From Paragorgia papillata (taxonomy: Eukaryota > Cnidaria > Anthozoa > Scleralcyonacea > Coralliidae): DNA of 64,000 nucleotides. Under the pieces are notes generated by a model. That model saw nothing but the letters and a program-made list of their open reading frames with translations, made no database searches and was not told where the DNA came from. The translations under genes were made by a program, and so were the position numbers. This document shows, piece after piece, positions 1-11,819 of the stretch (its first letter is position 1; each line of letters begins with the position of its first letter). Location: contig JAWNZC010000121.1 of assembly GCA_035771165.1 (NCBI GenBank), positions 632,001 through 696,000 of the forward strand. Reading direction: 5' to 3'.

Positions 1-1483
1 ATGTTTTGGGAGAAAGGTTACAGTTGTCTCCGGTGCAACAATAGGCTCCACATTTTTTAATTGCTGGTGAAATCTCGAGTATTTTACAGCCGGTTTCTGT
101 ACGATCACACCCGGCTTTGCTTGAACAGTTCGCCTCTACTATTTCATTTCCATTTTCAGCTTTTACCACAACTTTCATGCAACGATCGTGACTCGCAGAA
201 CACGTCACACTTCCAGATTTGCAGCTATTCCCCGTTCCTTGGCAATGATAACATTTAAGTGCATACGAGCCTGGAAAAAACAACATTTATTTATCCTATT
301 TAACAACTTTATTGTAAAGGCTTATTAACCGAGTTCGAGGTCTGTACGGGAAAGTATTTGCCTGAGGTTTTCGTACAGACCGAGCGACGAAGGAGCGAGG
401 TTTGTGCGAGAGAAACCGAGGGCAAATACTTTCCCGTACAGACCGAGAAAACGAGGTTAATAAGCCTTTTATTATATGGCTTTTGGTTTGTTTTCTTATC
501 TGTTTTTAGTTCTACGTTTGTCTTGATCAGGTGTCGCTGTTCACCTTACTTCTTACTTTTGAGCTTGTTCGTTTCGCTTCACGTTTACACCTGTTAGGCT
601 TTTATTTTTTGCGCTTTTAAATAAGAAGTTTTTATAAAAAGAAACACTGATGTTTCAGGACGTATTATTGTTCAAAATTTTACAACGAATATATCTAATT
701 CGCTTTTATTTTCATTTAAATCAACTCAGTAATTTTCCCGCCAAAACTTGCAGGTCATTAAACATGACGTAATGCCCTCTCACAGTGCCGAGAGGGCACT
801 GGCACTTTTAACCGTCTGGGACGTTAAAAACGTCTAGTATCTAGTATAAAGACGAGACACACTAAAGTAGGACGCACTTAGCTAAAAACTGTAGTATTAA
901 ATCACGTGATGAAATCGAGGAAAGAAACATGCCCAGGAAGTGAGCTTGAAACCACGAATAACTACGTCCCGTATTTATATTAGTCGCACTTAACAGCAAC
1001 GTTTAATTCGTTCAATCGTCTTATATAAATACAGCCAATACTACAGAGTACATTTTCATGATACGTGCATGTTATCTATTTCTATTTATACAATACCCTG
1101 GTTGCTATGCGTGTTTTCATTGGTTGTTGGCCATGATCTATTAGAGGACAGACGCATGGTCACGTCAGATCACGTCAGCTGACTTGCTTTTTTCTTTCTT
1201 CATGCCCCAAAACCCGACAGGGTTTTTTTAAAAACCTTTTAAGTTTTTGTATTGTATAAAACAAATAGATTCCATTTTTTTGTTGTCTGTTCAGTTATAG
1301 ATGCACAGAAGACGTCACAACGTGGTAAGAACAAGAAAGAGGCCCACGAGACGCAGTCGGGTCATCTGTGCATCTATAACTGAACAGACAACGGCAAAAT
1401 GGAATCTATTTGTTAAGCTGATGATTGACAATACCTGTAGTTGCCAAGACAACGAAGACGACAGCTGCCAAGAACAATTTCAT
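1..1483 (-). CDS. Ly6/uPAR-type three-finger protein, copy A (3' end outside window)
   Basis: Two coding exons on the minus strand: 1435-1483 (ATG at 1483; M-K-L-F-L-A-A-V-V-F signal peptide, ending ACA G|GTATTG) and 1-270 (after a CAG acceptor). The joined codon is Gly, so the mature part starts near S-Y-A-L-K-C-Y-H-C. The domain exon has the spacing of a three-finger (LU) domain and ends with the family signature C-C-T-G-D-N-C-N, followed by S-P-K-T, where the window begins. By comparison with copy G, which has nearly the same exon, about 22 residues of hydrophobic GPI-type tail are missing off the window edge. The exon with the ATG starts at 1507 after a pyrimidine-rich TTTCAG acceptor. 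Three-finger proteins of this type are secreted or GPI-anchored outside the cell; the ligand cannot be told from sequence. I see no promoter/5' exon of the kind found for copies B-G upstream of this copy. Confidence 0.85.
316..469. repeat. fold-back MITE in intron of copy A
   Basis: The ends are inverted copies: AAAGGCTTATTAACC at the left and GGTTAATAAGCCTTT at the right. A second inverted pair around GTACGGGAAAGTATTTGCC lies inside. The arms cover nearly the whole element, typical of a non-autonomous DNA transposon. Superfamily unknown. Confidence 0.7.
1259..1415. repeat. fold-back MITE (TAGATTCCATTTT family), copy 1
   Basis: Inverted ends read AACAAATAGATTCC at the left and GGAATCTATTTGTT at the right, with an inner inverted pair CAGTTATAGATGCACAG. 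The same family occurs at 30054-30239 (nearly complete palindrome) and as pieces at 59331-59465 and 60235-60360. It lies just inside the intron next to the signal-peptide exon of copy A. Confidence 0.7.
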
Positions 1484-1571
1484 TTTCAGGTGTATGAATA
1501 TCAATGTCTGAAAGCAAAGTAACAAGTTTATTCAGTTGGATATCAAGAGACTTTCATTGATTATGGAAATT

Positions 1572-1790
1572 AGGGAAGCACGGGTGGCGTGTGCTGTTAG
1601 GGCGCTTCCTCTCACCAATAGTTAAGCCCGGTTGAACGGGGTTAGTACTTGGATGGGTGACCGTCTGGGAATAACCCCGTTCTCGAACTTGAATTTCATG
1701 TGAGTAGAGTTTAGTTGGCCTCTCCTGTGCTTCGAGGGTTTTTCGCAGGGTTCTGCGGTTTTCATCCCTCCGTAAAATCAACACTTAGGT
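1572..1790 (+). mobile_element. 5S rRNA-derived SINE (SINE3-like), copy 1
   Basis: The head at about 1610-1676 follows the internal Pol III promoter of 5S rRNA: AGTTAAGC, then GTTAGTACTTGGATGGGTGA, then CTGGGAAT. The body after it (ATGTGAGTAGAGTT, CTGTGCTTCGAGGGTTTTTC, CGTAAAATCAACAC) is shared with a second copy at 54402-54573, which shows that head and body form one element. The 5' third of a normal 5S gene is only weakly recognisable, so this is not a functional rRNA gene. Exact ends are uncertain. Confidence 0.75.
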
Positions 1791-2338
1791 CTTAACTTAT
1801 GTCGTGCACTTTAACATGAACCCCTGGCTCGGATGATTGGGCGACCACATCCTGTGTTTACGACGTTAAATAAATCATTACAAAATTTAAAAAAAGAAGA
1901 TGGTGAACTGCCAAGAATAGTTTTGATAATAAATTACTGATGTTTCGAGTGATTACCCCTTCATTGTTATAAACTATCTCTCTAAGGCGGTTTTCCACTA
2001 GGCGAAAAATGTCGTACGAAGAGACATTTTTTCCAATCTCGTAAACTCTCTGGTCGTAAACTCTCTCTAAAACAATCAATACAGCACCAACTGACTTAAA
2101 CAAGTTCACAATTCAACGTGTTGGTCTCTCTCTGTTAATCTCAATCTCATTATTTTACAATAAACACACTGTTATTTTGCTTGGCAAAAATTTAGTTGTC
2201 ACAAAATTATGTACAATATCACTTCATTAAAAACTCTGTATAAAACAGAGTTCATATATTTCTGAACAATGTTCATTGTGTTTAAGAAACTGGGTCATAT
2301 TGATTGGATCCCTGCCTCCAGCTTTTGTCTGGAGAATT

Positions 2339-2656
2339 TAAAGTGCCTATGCAATGGTTGGGGATTTTACATATTTAGGATATTTGGAACCTTCTGAGAA
2401 GATTTGTAATATATCTTCCTTTTCTAAAATTTCATCTTCATGGACTTTTTGGCTGTTAAAGTTGACGGAAGTGACGTCAAAGGAGGAATCTGCAAAGTGG
2501 TTTTATATAGACAAATTCCTCTTTTGACGTCACTTCCGTCCACTTTAACAGCAAAAAAGTCCACGAAGATGAAATTTTAGAAAAGGAAGATATATTACAA
2601 ATCTTCCAAATATCCTAAATATGTAAAATCCCCAACCATTGCATAGGAACTTTAAA
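2339..2656. repeat. fold-back MITE (AAAGTGCCTATGCAATGG family), copy 1
   Basis: Long inverted arms: AAAGTGCCTATGCAATGG at the left and its complement at the right, with further pairing around TGACGTCACTTCCGTC. A second copy at 28889-29217 lies in the intron of copy G. Flanks are TTAA-like, but the target duplication cannot be fixed. Confidence 0.75.
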
Positions 2657-3136
2657 GGTTACTTTCATTTTTCCCCCCGGCTAAAACCACAAACCACGGC
2701 AATACCACTACAACCACTGCAATATTTTTAACAGCGAGAGTTAAATCAATTAACGACAACCTAACATGCCCACAAGTGGCTCAAAATCATAGTTTAAGTT
2801 TAAGTTTTTTGTTTTATGTCCCTGGAAAAGGTTTGATCGGTTATACAAGAGCTGCATGCACTTTCTTCAGGTTTAAAAAAAAACTCTAGTCTAGTCGTAG
2901 CATAATAGTTCGATGTTTTAATCTTTTAATATCTAATTTCTTTGCCGTCTTACCCAAAACTTTCTTTTGGAAAACACATGTTTTGTTTGGATATGAATAT
3001 TGTCAACAACTAGCTGTAACGGTCAAGTATATATATATATCGCGTTGTTACGTCATTTGAAGATAGACCTTATAAAAAAAGTGTTATTACTTTAGCAATA
3101 AGTTAATTGAATCTCCGTTGATTGGTACTGTTATTA

Positions 3137-3615
3137 AAGTGTTTATGAAACGAAAATTAAGTTTGTCTTATTTGAAAGTACTTTTAAAATGACAAAGTAA
3201 CACCTTCTGCAGTTTTTTGTTTCCTTACTTTGTTTTTAAGATATCACAGTTTGTTTTATAAGCGAAACTAACCAGTGACGTCACGACGTGCATAATGACT
3301 TACCGGGAAAGGTTATATATCTTTGCTATTATCAGACGGAATCACTTCGAAGCAGTTGTGTGTGTGTTCTTCCCTTACAACAACAAAAGTATACATTCTC
3401 AACTGATTTCGTTTAATAATAGCAAAGATATATACCCTTTCCCAGTAAGTCATTATGCACGTTGTGATGTCACTGGTTAGTTTCACATATAAAACAAACT
3501 GAAATATCTCAACAACGAAGCAATGAAACAAAAAACGGCAAAAGATGTTACTTTGTCATTTTAAAAGTACTTTCAAATAAGACAAACTTAATTTTCGTTT
3601 CATAAACACTTTAAA
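3137..3615. repeat. fold-back MITE (AAAGTGTTTATGAAACG family), copy 1
   Basis: Inverted arms of roughly 170-200 bp. They begin AAAGTGTTTATGAAACG, end CGTTTCATAAACACTTT, and surround a shorter inverted centre. Nearly the same element is at 8453-8932, a more distant relative is at 46588-47053, and a piece of one arm is at about 51718-51785. Confidence 0.8.
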
Positions 3616-4008
3616 GAAAACGTTAATTTTGATATGGATTTGTCTGGTTAATTTGCTCACTGGGACCCAAGATAACTGCCAGTTTCCGCTTAAAAGGGGT
3701 GACCGCTTCAAAGGTGTTGTAACTATAGTGTTTTCTTAAACAAATGGCTGGGACCTCGCCTAGGTGTCCGCTTAAGAGAGGTGTCCGCTTAAAAGGGGTG
3801 TCCGTTAAGTGTAGGTTAAGAAGCCCGAGGGATTTGTATAGCTAATAAACTTCGGGTGAGGTTCTTAAGTTATTTATAACATGATCAAAGAGGTTTTCTA
3901 AAGAATTCAATAGGAAAAGAACTTGTGACGAGGTTCTATTGTTATTGCGATGTTTATATAAGGTTGGGAGGTTTATAACCTGTATATAAACCGCGGTACA
4001 TCAAAGAA

Positions 4009-5025
4009 ATGTAATGTAAGGTAATGCAATGTAATGTAATGTAATGCAATACAATGTAATGTAATGTAACGTAGTATAGTGTAATGTAATGTAATGTAAC
4101 GTAGTGTAATGTAATGTAACGTAGTGTAATGTAATGTAATGTAACGTACTGTAATGTAATGTAATGTAACGTAGTGTAATGTAATGTAACGTAGTATAAT
4201 GTAATGTAACGTAGTGTAATGTAATGTAATGTAATGTAACGTAGTGTAATGTAATGTAATGCAATGTAATGTAACGTAGTGTAATGTAACGTAATGTAGT
4301 GTAATGTAACGTAACGTAATGTAATGTAACGTAGTGTAATGTAATGTAACGTAGTGTAATGTAATGTAACGTAGTGTAATGTAATGTAACGTAGTGTAAT
4401 GTAATGTAATGTAATGTAACGTAGTATAATGTAATGTAATGTAATGTAACGTAGTGTAATGTAATGTAACGTAGTATAATGTAATGTAATGTAACGTAGT
4501 GTAATGTAATGTAATGTAACGTAGTGTAATGTAACGTAGTGTAATGTAGTGTAATGTAACGTAGTGTAATGTAACGTAGTGTAATGTAACGTAGTGTAAT
4601 GTAATGTAACGTAGTGTAATGTAATGTAACGTAGTGTAATGTAATGTAATGTAATGTAACGTAGTGTAATGTAATGTAATGTAATGTAACGTAGTGTAAT
4701 GTAATGTAATGTAACGTAGTGTAATGTAATGTAATGTAATGTAATGTAATGTAATGTAACGTAGTGTAATGTAATGTAACGTAGTATAATGTAATGTAAT
4801 GTAACGTAGTGTAATGTAACGTAGTGTAACGTAGTGTAATGTAACGTAGTGTAATGTAACGTAGTGTAATGTAATGTAACGTAGTGTAATGTAATGCAAT
4901 GTAATGCAATGTAAGGTAATGCAATGTAAGGTAATGCAATGCAATGCAAGGTAATGCAATGCAAGGTAATGCAGTGCAGTGCAGTGCAGTGCAGTGCAGT
5001 GCAGTGCAGTGCAGTGTAATGTAAA
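4009..5025. repeat. GTAAT-type pentanucleotide array, 1 kb
   Basis: About 200 tandem 5-mers, chiefly GTAAT with GTAAC, GTAGT, GTATA and GCAAT variants. The variants are ordered: GTAAC is almost always followed by GTAGT (or GTATA), giving higher-order units of 15-25 bp. The right end changes to GCAGT units. The array stops about 27 bp before the AATAAA (minus strand) of copy B, so it follows directly on the end of that transcript. All three minus-strand frames are open over the array, purely because no stop arises from these pentamers. Confidence 0.95.
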
Positions 5026-5177
5026 AACTGTAAGTTTGCAAAATGAAAACATTTATTGAGATGAAACGAATCATTAAGTATAGAAGATTACATTAGACAG
5101 CGCCGTAGAGTCACGCTGGAGAAGTAAAGATTAATCAAAAAGTTCAATCAGTGAAAAAATCAAGACGAAGTCCAACA

Positions 5178-6071
5178 TTAGTTCAGTAGCATTGCTGTAA
5201 CAACGCCAAACACTAGGACACCAAACATGACTTGAGATGTTTTCGAGGAATCGCCTGTAGCAATGCAGTTGTCTTCTGAGCAGCAATATACCTTACAGGT
5301 GGCGACCTCCGGATATGCTTTCTTTTCATCCGTACACACCTCGTCAGGTTTATCACACTTGGATTTCGTCATGCACTTTTCTAGAACTCCGTATAGAATT
5401 CCATTTCCAGTATAACCCAACACCCTACCACAGCGCAGCTCTCCCTGACTTGTGCAGGTCGTACTGCGATTCGTACACGTGTCAACCTTTGCAGCTTCGC
5501 AATTATAACATTTTAGTGCATAGGAACCTGTATAAAAACAAACGAACGTTCGAATGAGGAAAGACAGACATACAGACCAACAGAGTTGATAGCAATGAAT
5601 TTTTTTCATCTTGCTCTTTCGAACTGACAGACGGACGGACGGACGGACGGACGGGCGGACGGACCGACCGACCGACAGACAGACAGACCGACCGACCGAG
5701 TAACAGGTCTGTGCTAGGTTTTGGTAAGTGTAAGTTCATATCCCTATTTCTCAAATTATAGGATATGTGTTCACTTAAAGGCTCAAATAAGTCAGCTATG
5801 TATACTGGAGCAAGACCATTAATTGCTTTGTACATCATTATGGCTCTATGTTCGTCGCGTCGTTCACACAGTGTTTTCCAACCTAATATCATTCTTATAT
5901 CATGGGAACTAACTTCATAGCCTTGCTTAGTAATAACTCGTGCAGCACGGTTTTAATTTGAAGTTTTTGTAAGCGAGTTGTTTGATGTACCGAAAAGTGA
6001 TCCCATACTATGTCACAATAGTCAAAATAAGGCAGAACGAGAGACTTATAGATTAGAATAGCAGTTTCCTC

Positions 6072-6128
<57 letters not shown>

Positions 6129-6377
6129 TCACAGACAGACAGACATCACAGACAGGCAGACAGACAGACAGACAGACAGACTGACAGACATCACAGACAG
6201 ACAGACAGACATCACAGACAGACAGACAGACAGACCGACATCACAGACAGACAGACAGACATCACAGACAGACAGACCAACATCACAGACAGACCGACAT
6301 CACAGACAGACCGACATCACAGACAGACAGACATCACAGACAGACAGACAGACATCACAGACAGACAGACAGACATC

Positions 6378-6408
<31 letters not shown>

Positions 6409-9093
6409 TCACAGACATACAGACCGACATCACAGACAGACAGACAGACATCACAGACAGACAGACAGACCGACATCACAGACAGACATCACAGACAGAC
6501 AGACATCACAGACAGACAGACAGACCGACATCACAGACAGACCGACCAACCACAGCTTTTTGCCACATTTCTTGCTGCATGTGTTTACTCACATGTCTAA
6601 AATGATACTGTGCAAACTCACGCATGCGCAAACGTTGGCAGCTGTTTTGCCATGAAGAATTTCCTTACCAGTACTCTGCCTGGCTCCAGTTAGCCACCGT
6701 TAAAGTCCGGGTGAGATTAGTAACCAGGCTTCGCGCTGTTGCTTGTAGTGACTTGTGATGAATACAATCATAAAATGGCCGTTTTTGTACTAGAAGACGT
6801 TTAATACGCCTCAGATGGCTTCCACGAATTAACCACGTCCCGTATTTATATTAGTCGCGCTTAAGGTTACATTAGATGATGGAGGTATATTTTGGGAGAT
6901 TGGTTAGTGCGCGACGAATTTTAGCGGTATGTATCTCAAATTTCCAGTCAAAAAGGACAAAGAATTGCTGATCGTGAAAATATAAATTTGATGAGTATTC
7001 ATTTCAAACTTTCCCTGTTTTTAACAAATTAACAAATATACACACTCTCCAGATAAATTCAAAAAATGAATTTACCGTTTAACTAAAAATTTTCCTGCAT
7101 ACCATATTATCAATCTTGAATAGTAAATCGCGCAAAACCGTGTCCGCTTGTTTTATATTTTTTTGTGGTGATTTAGATACACGGCTCTGCGTTTGCTAAA
7201 ACGACAAAGAGACCAAAATTCACTTTTAACGAGAAAATATTATAAAATCATATGGCGACCATACTAATTAACAATTAGTCACCGAAGTCGAGGTGACTAT
7301 CGGTGAATATTTACCGAGCCGCGAAGCGGCGAGGTAAATACACCGATAGTCACCGAGACTGAGGTGACTAATTGTTTTAGTATAATTTCAAAGGTTGATA
7401 AAAAACAAATCACGTTGAAACAAAACGTTTTAAACAACTGCTTTCATTTTAACAGTGGTGATTCTGTTTATTCACAGACGATGCTAGCAAGCCACAGTCT
7501 TTGTCAGTAAATAATTTCAAAAAAAGAGTAAACAACATCCTACTTTGGAATTGAACTTGTACATACATTCAAATATATGCTAAAAAGACTTTTATTCTGG
7601 TGTTTTGGATCCTGTGTTATGGCTTTTTTGCACTTAATTCATGTTCAATCTTATGCTCTTCACTCATGACGAAGTTTTCGCCACATCGCTACGACCAAAA
7701 CCTAGCCAAAACATACAAAAAATACGAAGAACTATAGAAAATATACTTCCTTACCTTTATAAAGTTTTGTTTTCACGATATTTGATATGTACAACATCTC
7801 AGTGATGAATGTTTTCAGTATTATGCTCTTTTGTTTGTCTCAAAAACTATAGACCCCATTTTGAAAAAAAATAATCAACAGTTCAATGGACCAACAAATT
7901 CTAAAATCTCATACTTCAAAATGACAACTCCGAGGGGGAGACTGAAACGAGTAAAGTCAGTGCAATGTTGAATAAGTACCAGTCTCTTTTCCAAAACTAC
8001 TTTTGAAGAACAATTTCTTGTGATGCAATAGTCACCGCGCTAGGCGGTGACTATCACCTCAGATTCACCGCTGAGCGGACCAATCAGAAAGCTGGAAAGC
8101 CTCTTTTCCACTATGAAATTATATTAACACAGAATAGTCCATAAGAAAACTAATGCTGTGACAAAATTTGATATATAAATTAAATATTAAATATTTATAA
8201 AACCCGAGATTTAAAAAATCAGTTTTGTGCGCCAATTCCGTGGGAAAATCGATGGTGGAGAACTCGTTATAGACGAGGGAAGTTTAAAATAAATTCTCAC
8301 TAAATTTAGATTTTCGTAATCAGCAACCATTTAGAACAACCATTTGGCTTCCTTGACTGAAAATTTGAGATACATAGACCTAAAATTTGGTGCGCAATGG
8401 CCAATTTCCCAAAACAATGAAAAACTATGCTTCATCATCTAATGAAACCTTAAAGTGTTTATGAAACGAAAATTAAGTTTGTCTTATTTGAAAGTACTTT
8501 TAAAATGACAAAGTAACACCTTTTGCAGTTTTTTGTTTCCTTACTTTGTTTTTAAGATATCACAGTTTGTTTTATAAGCGAAACTAACCAGTGACGTCAC
8601 GACGTGCATAATGACTTACCGGGAAAGGTTATATATCTTTGCTATTATCAGACGGAATCACTTCGAAGCAGTTATGTGTGTGTTCTTCCCTTACAACAAC
8701 AAAAGTATACATTCTCAACTGATTTCGTTTAATAATAGCAAAGATATATAACCTTTCCCAGTAAGTCATTATGCACGTTGTGATGTCACTGGTTAGTTTC
8801 ACATATAAAACAAACTGAAATATCTCAACAACGAAGCAATGAAACAAAAAACGGCAAAAGATGTTACTTTGTCATTTTAAAAGTACTTTCAAATAAGACA
8901 AACTTAATTTTCGTTTCATAAGCACTTTAACAGCAATACGTTTAATTCGTCCAGCCGTCTTAAACGTCTCTAGTATACCTACAGCCAAGACTATAGAGTA
9001 CATTTTCCGATTGTTACTATTTCTATGCTGATGATTGACGATACCTGTAGTTGCCAAGACAACGAAGACGACAGCTGCCAAGAAATATTTCAT
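5178..9093 (-). CDS. Ly6/uPAR-type three-finger protein with GPI-type tail, copy B
   Basis: Coding exons are 9045-9093 (M-K-Y-F-L-A-A-V-V-F signal peptide, G|GTATCG donor) and 5178-5527 (after a CAG acceptor), joined at a Gly codon. The 73-nt exon starts at 9117 after TTTCAG. The mature protein begins S-Y-A-L-K-C-Y-N-C and has 12 cysteines, with the closing C-C-S-E-D-N-C. After S-S-K-T-S-Q it ends in a hydrophobic stretch (V-M-F-G-V-L-V-F-G-V-V-T-A-M-L-L-N), the form expected of a GPI-attachment signal. Among the TFP copies of this subgroup (B-F) it is the only one with an intact tail, so it is the reference for the losses in C-F. The 3.5-kb intron holds a LINE fragment, GACA tracts and a 1.6-kb transposon. 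A longer unspliced frame runs from 5609 into the domain but has no support from the other copies. Confidence 0.88.
5631..5700. repeat. GACG/GACC/GACA tetranucleotide tract
   Basis: Tandem 4-mers changing from GACG to GACC to GACA. It sits just inside the intron next to the domain exon of copy B, where copies C-F carry pure GACA tracts. Confidence 0.9.
5709..6066 (-). pseudogene. C-terminal fragment of a non-LTR retrotransposon reverse transcriptase
   Basis: Minus-strand translation gives Y-K-S-L-V-L-P-Y-F-D-Y-C-D, then (in another frame) R-M-I-L-G-W-K-T-L, then M-M-Y-K-A-I-N-G-L-A-P-V-Y-I. This order is typical of the thumb/C-terminal end of LINE reverse transcriptases of the L2/CR1/Jockey kind. 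The frame shifts once between the first and second blocks, and the end runs into the tetranucleotide tract. It is a dead, 5'-truncated copy in the intron of copy B. Confidence 0.8.
6069..6534. repeat. GACA array with interspersed TCACA
   Basis: Tandem GACA units interrupted again and again by the same 5-mer, giving CAGACATCACAGACAG blocks of several lengths. The regular interruption shows growth by units larger than 4 bp. Confidence 0.95.
6862..8453. mobile_element. non-autonomous DNA transposon, about 1.6 kb, in intron of copy B
   Basis: Ends are imperfect inverted repeats: AAGGTTACATTAGATGATGG at the left and CATCATCTAATGAAACCTT at the right. Inner inverted similarity runs from TATGTATCTCAAATTT to AAATTTGAGATACATAG. 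A separate fold-back (7264-7385, arms starting CAATTAGTCACCG) lies inside, with a related piece near 8027-8075. No transposase frame is visible. The next MITE starts exactly where this one ends. Confidence 0.6.
8453..8932. repeat. fold-back MITE (AAAGTGTTTATGAAACG family), copy 2
   Basis: Nearly the same as 3137-3615, arm for arm and in the same orientation, and inserted directly next to the right end of the 1.6-kb transposon. It ends about 110 bp from the signal-peptide exon of copy B. Confidence 0.8.
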
Positions 9094-11245
9094 TTTCAGG
9101 TGTATGAATATCAATGTCTGAAAGCAAAGTAGCAAGTTTATTCAGTTGGATATCAAGAGACTTTCATTGAATTAAAAAAAAAAGATGGTGAACTGCCAAG
9201 AATAGCTTTGATAATAAATTACTGATGTTTTGAGCGATCAGCCCTTCATTCATCGTAAAATTCTCTCTGAATTGCACTGACTACTTGGCTACCGCAGTCA
9301 CTTCAGTGGTTTTTCACAGCTTGGGGAGACTGGGTTGAGAGGGGCAGGGATTAATGTAGGCGGGTTGAGAGCGGTTAGCGCGCGCGAGAGGCGAGCAGAA
9401 AAAAGTAAAGCGAGGCTATTTTCTTCTCGCCTCGCTTTATTTTTTTCTCGCCTCTCGCGCACGCTTCACCGGCGCCTCTCAAGCCTCTACCCGCCTCCCT
9501 TAATCCCTGCCCCCCCCCCCCTCCCCCCTTCCCCCCAGAACAGAACGCCTGCTATGCAGGGTAGGCTTGGGGTAAAATAAGGAATGTTCGGACAAACATT
9601 AGAATAACAGTATGGCAACTACTAAGCACACTGTATGAGGAACATTAAAAAAAAAGCGCTTGCTCTACTTAAAACCGTTAAAACCGTAACGTAATTCAAA
9701 AAAGAACTATGTATTATTTATACGTTATTCCTGGTTCAAAAAAGAGGAAGAGAAGCTATGTTGTATGCTTGTCACTGTCAGGAGAAGTCAGGAGAAGACA
9801 GTTTCATATGTACGAAGCCAAGGATTGCTATGTATATTGCTTGCGCTTTATTTTGTAAAAGCGGCCCAGTGGATGACTATCATGATCGGATATCGGCCAC
9901 TTACAGCTACGAAAATGTCAATTTCATTTATCAAGAGAGCTTGTGGCTTAATAAATCCTTGCGCTATTGCAAACTACAACTCTTCGTCAAGCTTCTTCTT
10001 TGGTTAGACGCAAGGCGGTTCTCATGTTAGTTACATCGCCTTTGGTTACCATGGTCAACATGCACGTCAAAGATTGAACGCGCGTGACATTCGTGGGATT
10101 CTTTTTTGGTTTGTTATAAGAAAGTTTTGCCAAGAATTAACAGAAAAGCTGCGTAATCTCAAGTTTCATCAGCGTAAACATGTTTATTGCGCGCAATGAC
10201 GCTGTGTATAGCATTCGGTTTCGCTCTTATAACCGTCTTTTACATTTGATGGGTATACTTTGCTAAAATCAAAGATGATTTTTGTAGTTTGTTGATTTAC
10301 AACAGACGTTAATTGAATAAGTGATCCAGTGTGTTGATTGAACGTTTTAAGTGTCATGATTAATCCGGAATATAACAAGAAATAAGAACACGTAATACGA
10401 GAGAGATAGTTAGTGGTAAGGACGTGTATAAGTTTGTATATAGAGAGTTAAATAAAAGGTTGAGAAATTCCCAAACTCTGTGTATAGTATAGACGCAACA
10501 ATTTTTTAAATCGTCCGGTTATTCCAAAGACATTTTAATTTTGTTACGCAAGTAACGCAGTTGTTCATTCGGAGCAGGCGTCTGCATGCATGGTGTAGAA
10601 CTACAGTATATACTAGACAACCCATGCATATATGACTAAATGATAATGGAATTGAAGTCTTCATGTGTTCGCCAGTACAACATTCGAACACATGTTTACA
10701 ATAGCAGAAGCAGTACCAAACTGTAGCATTATGAACAAGGAAAGGAAGCATTGCCATTGGGGCCGTTTAGAGTTCATATTAGGGAGTTTACGATCTACGA
10801 CGGCAACCTTGACGACGCGGTCATTCAAACAAAAAAATTCTTTAAGTCGTCCTCGTTATGTTTACAACGCCATTGAGTGTATTTTCACGTCTTCATGACG
10901 ACGTTAAGTCATGGACCGATGAAGGCTGTTGCTTATGAATGAATTCAACACTTTCAATGCAATCATTTTACGAGTTGTCGAACGTTTTAAAAGTCATAAA
11001 ATAAGCTTTGAGTGCAAACAGGGAAGTTATTCAACCGTGTTTTTTTTTAAATACCAAAATTTATATCGCGCTGTCCACTGCCGTCGTCGTCGAAGTCAAG
11101 ACGTGCCTTAAACACTTTGCTTAACCCTTTCATGGAATTTCACCGCCAGACCTTTTCCCTTAAAAGTAAAATCGTCTGGCGTTAGCCAGAGTATAAAAAT
11201 CCTGAAGGGCCATCACGGCGCTGAAAGGGTGAAACACTCGTGTAA

Positions 11246-11477
11246 AGCCGTAATCAAACGAGAACGCAAGTCATCGCAAGTTGGCAGTCACAAATTTCTG
11301 TGGCGGTCGTTCGAATACCCAAATTAACAAAATAAAAAATAAAGGTTTCATGAGTGTTTTAAACAAGTTTTAACTTTGTCACGGTACATAATATTTTCGG
11401 GAAATTATTCAGAGGGGCTGGCTGAGATAGCGTGACTGCCAACTTGCGATGACTTGCGTTCTCGTTTGATTACGGCT
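11246..11477. repeat. MITE with AGCCGTAATCAAACGAG ends, copy 1
   Basis: Inverted ends of about 45 bp (AGCCGTAATCAAACGAGAAC at the left, complement at the right) continue into CAAGTCATCGCAAGTTGGC. Other copies are at 34505-34736 (the same site in block II) and 57105-57331 (an independent site). Confidence 0.8.
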
Positions 11478-11819
11478 TAAGGTATACAAAGACTGGTATT
11501 AGCCAGAGTATAAAAATCCTAAAGGGCCACCACGGCCGTGAAAGGGTTAAAACACTCGTATAAAAGGTATCAGAGACTAGTATTCGTGTCTCTACACAAC
11601 CCGCGGCTTGTTCAAAATGCTTGTGAGTGGTCAACTCGCCGTTTAAGATTTATAGGCGTTCATGCTTTGGGACATTGTCGAGATAAAAGATCGCTCCGAT
11701 CATGCATATAAGGCGCGTCTATAAAAGCTAAATGATCCCCGTTGGTTTTGTGTATAGGCACTGTAACTTGTAAGAAAACATTTGATATTATATGTAGTTA
11801 TTTACAGTAAAAAACTTAC

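Larger units (their letters stand above)
1508..5177. other. intergenic stretch between copies A and B
   Basis: Holds a 5S-derived SINE, two fold-back MITEs, a pogo-like terminal fragment (about 3655-3830, with repeated GTGTCCGCTTAA units) and the large pentanucleotide array, then the 3'UTR of copy B with AATAAA on the minus strand at 5052-5057. I see nothing recognisable at 1800-2338 or 2660-3136 beyond a short (AT)n run near 3030. Confidence 0.6.

Noticed and set aside
1610..1690. Functional 5S rRNA gene
   Set aside because: Only the internal promoter half matches. The 5' third is diverged and the sequence continues into a SINE body shared with the copy at 54.4 kb.
3954..5074. Three overlapping minus-strand frames of 336-359 codons rich in His, Tyr, Thr and Leu
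   Set aside because: They are translations of the pentanucleotide array in all three frames. A 5-bp repeat without stop triplets is open in every frame; there is no start context or conserved end. The same holds for 13555-14279, 36775-37262 and the Cys-Asn-Ala-Met-Gln frames at 13844-14149.
5503..5609. Unspliced N-terminal extension of copy B starting M-K-K-I-H-C
   Set aside because: It reads intron sequence upstream of a good CAG acceptor, and the same stretch is frameshifted in copies C-E. The separate signal exon has conserved coding and splice sites.
6064..6540. Possible CRISPR-like array (regular short repeats with spacers)
   Set aside because: It is a GACA microsatellite with TCACA interruptions. 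The spacers are themselves repeat units, and the setting is a eukaryotic intron.
6617..6712. Conserved segment with ATG and GGTAAGG donor-like site, repeated at about 21405-21475
   Set aside because: It might be an alternative first exon, but the frame runs into the GACA tract and it is present only in copies B and F. The evidence is too thin to annotate.
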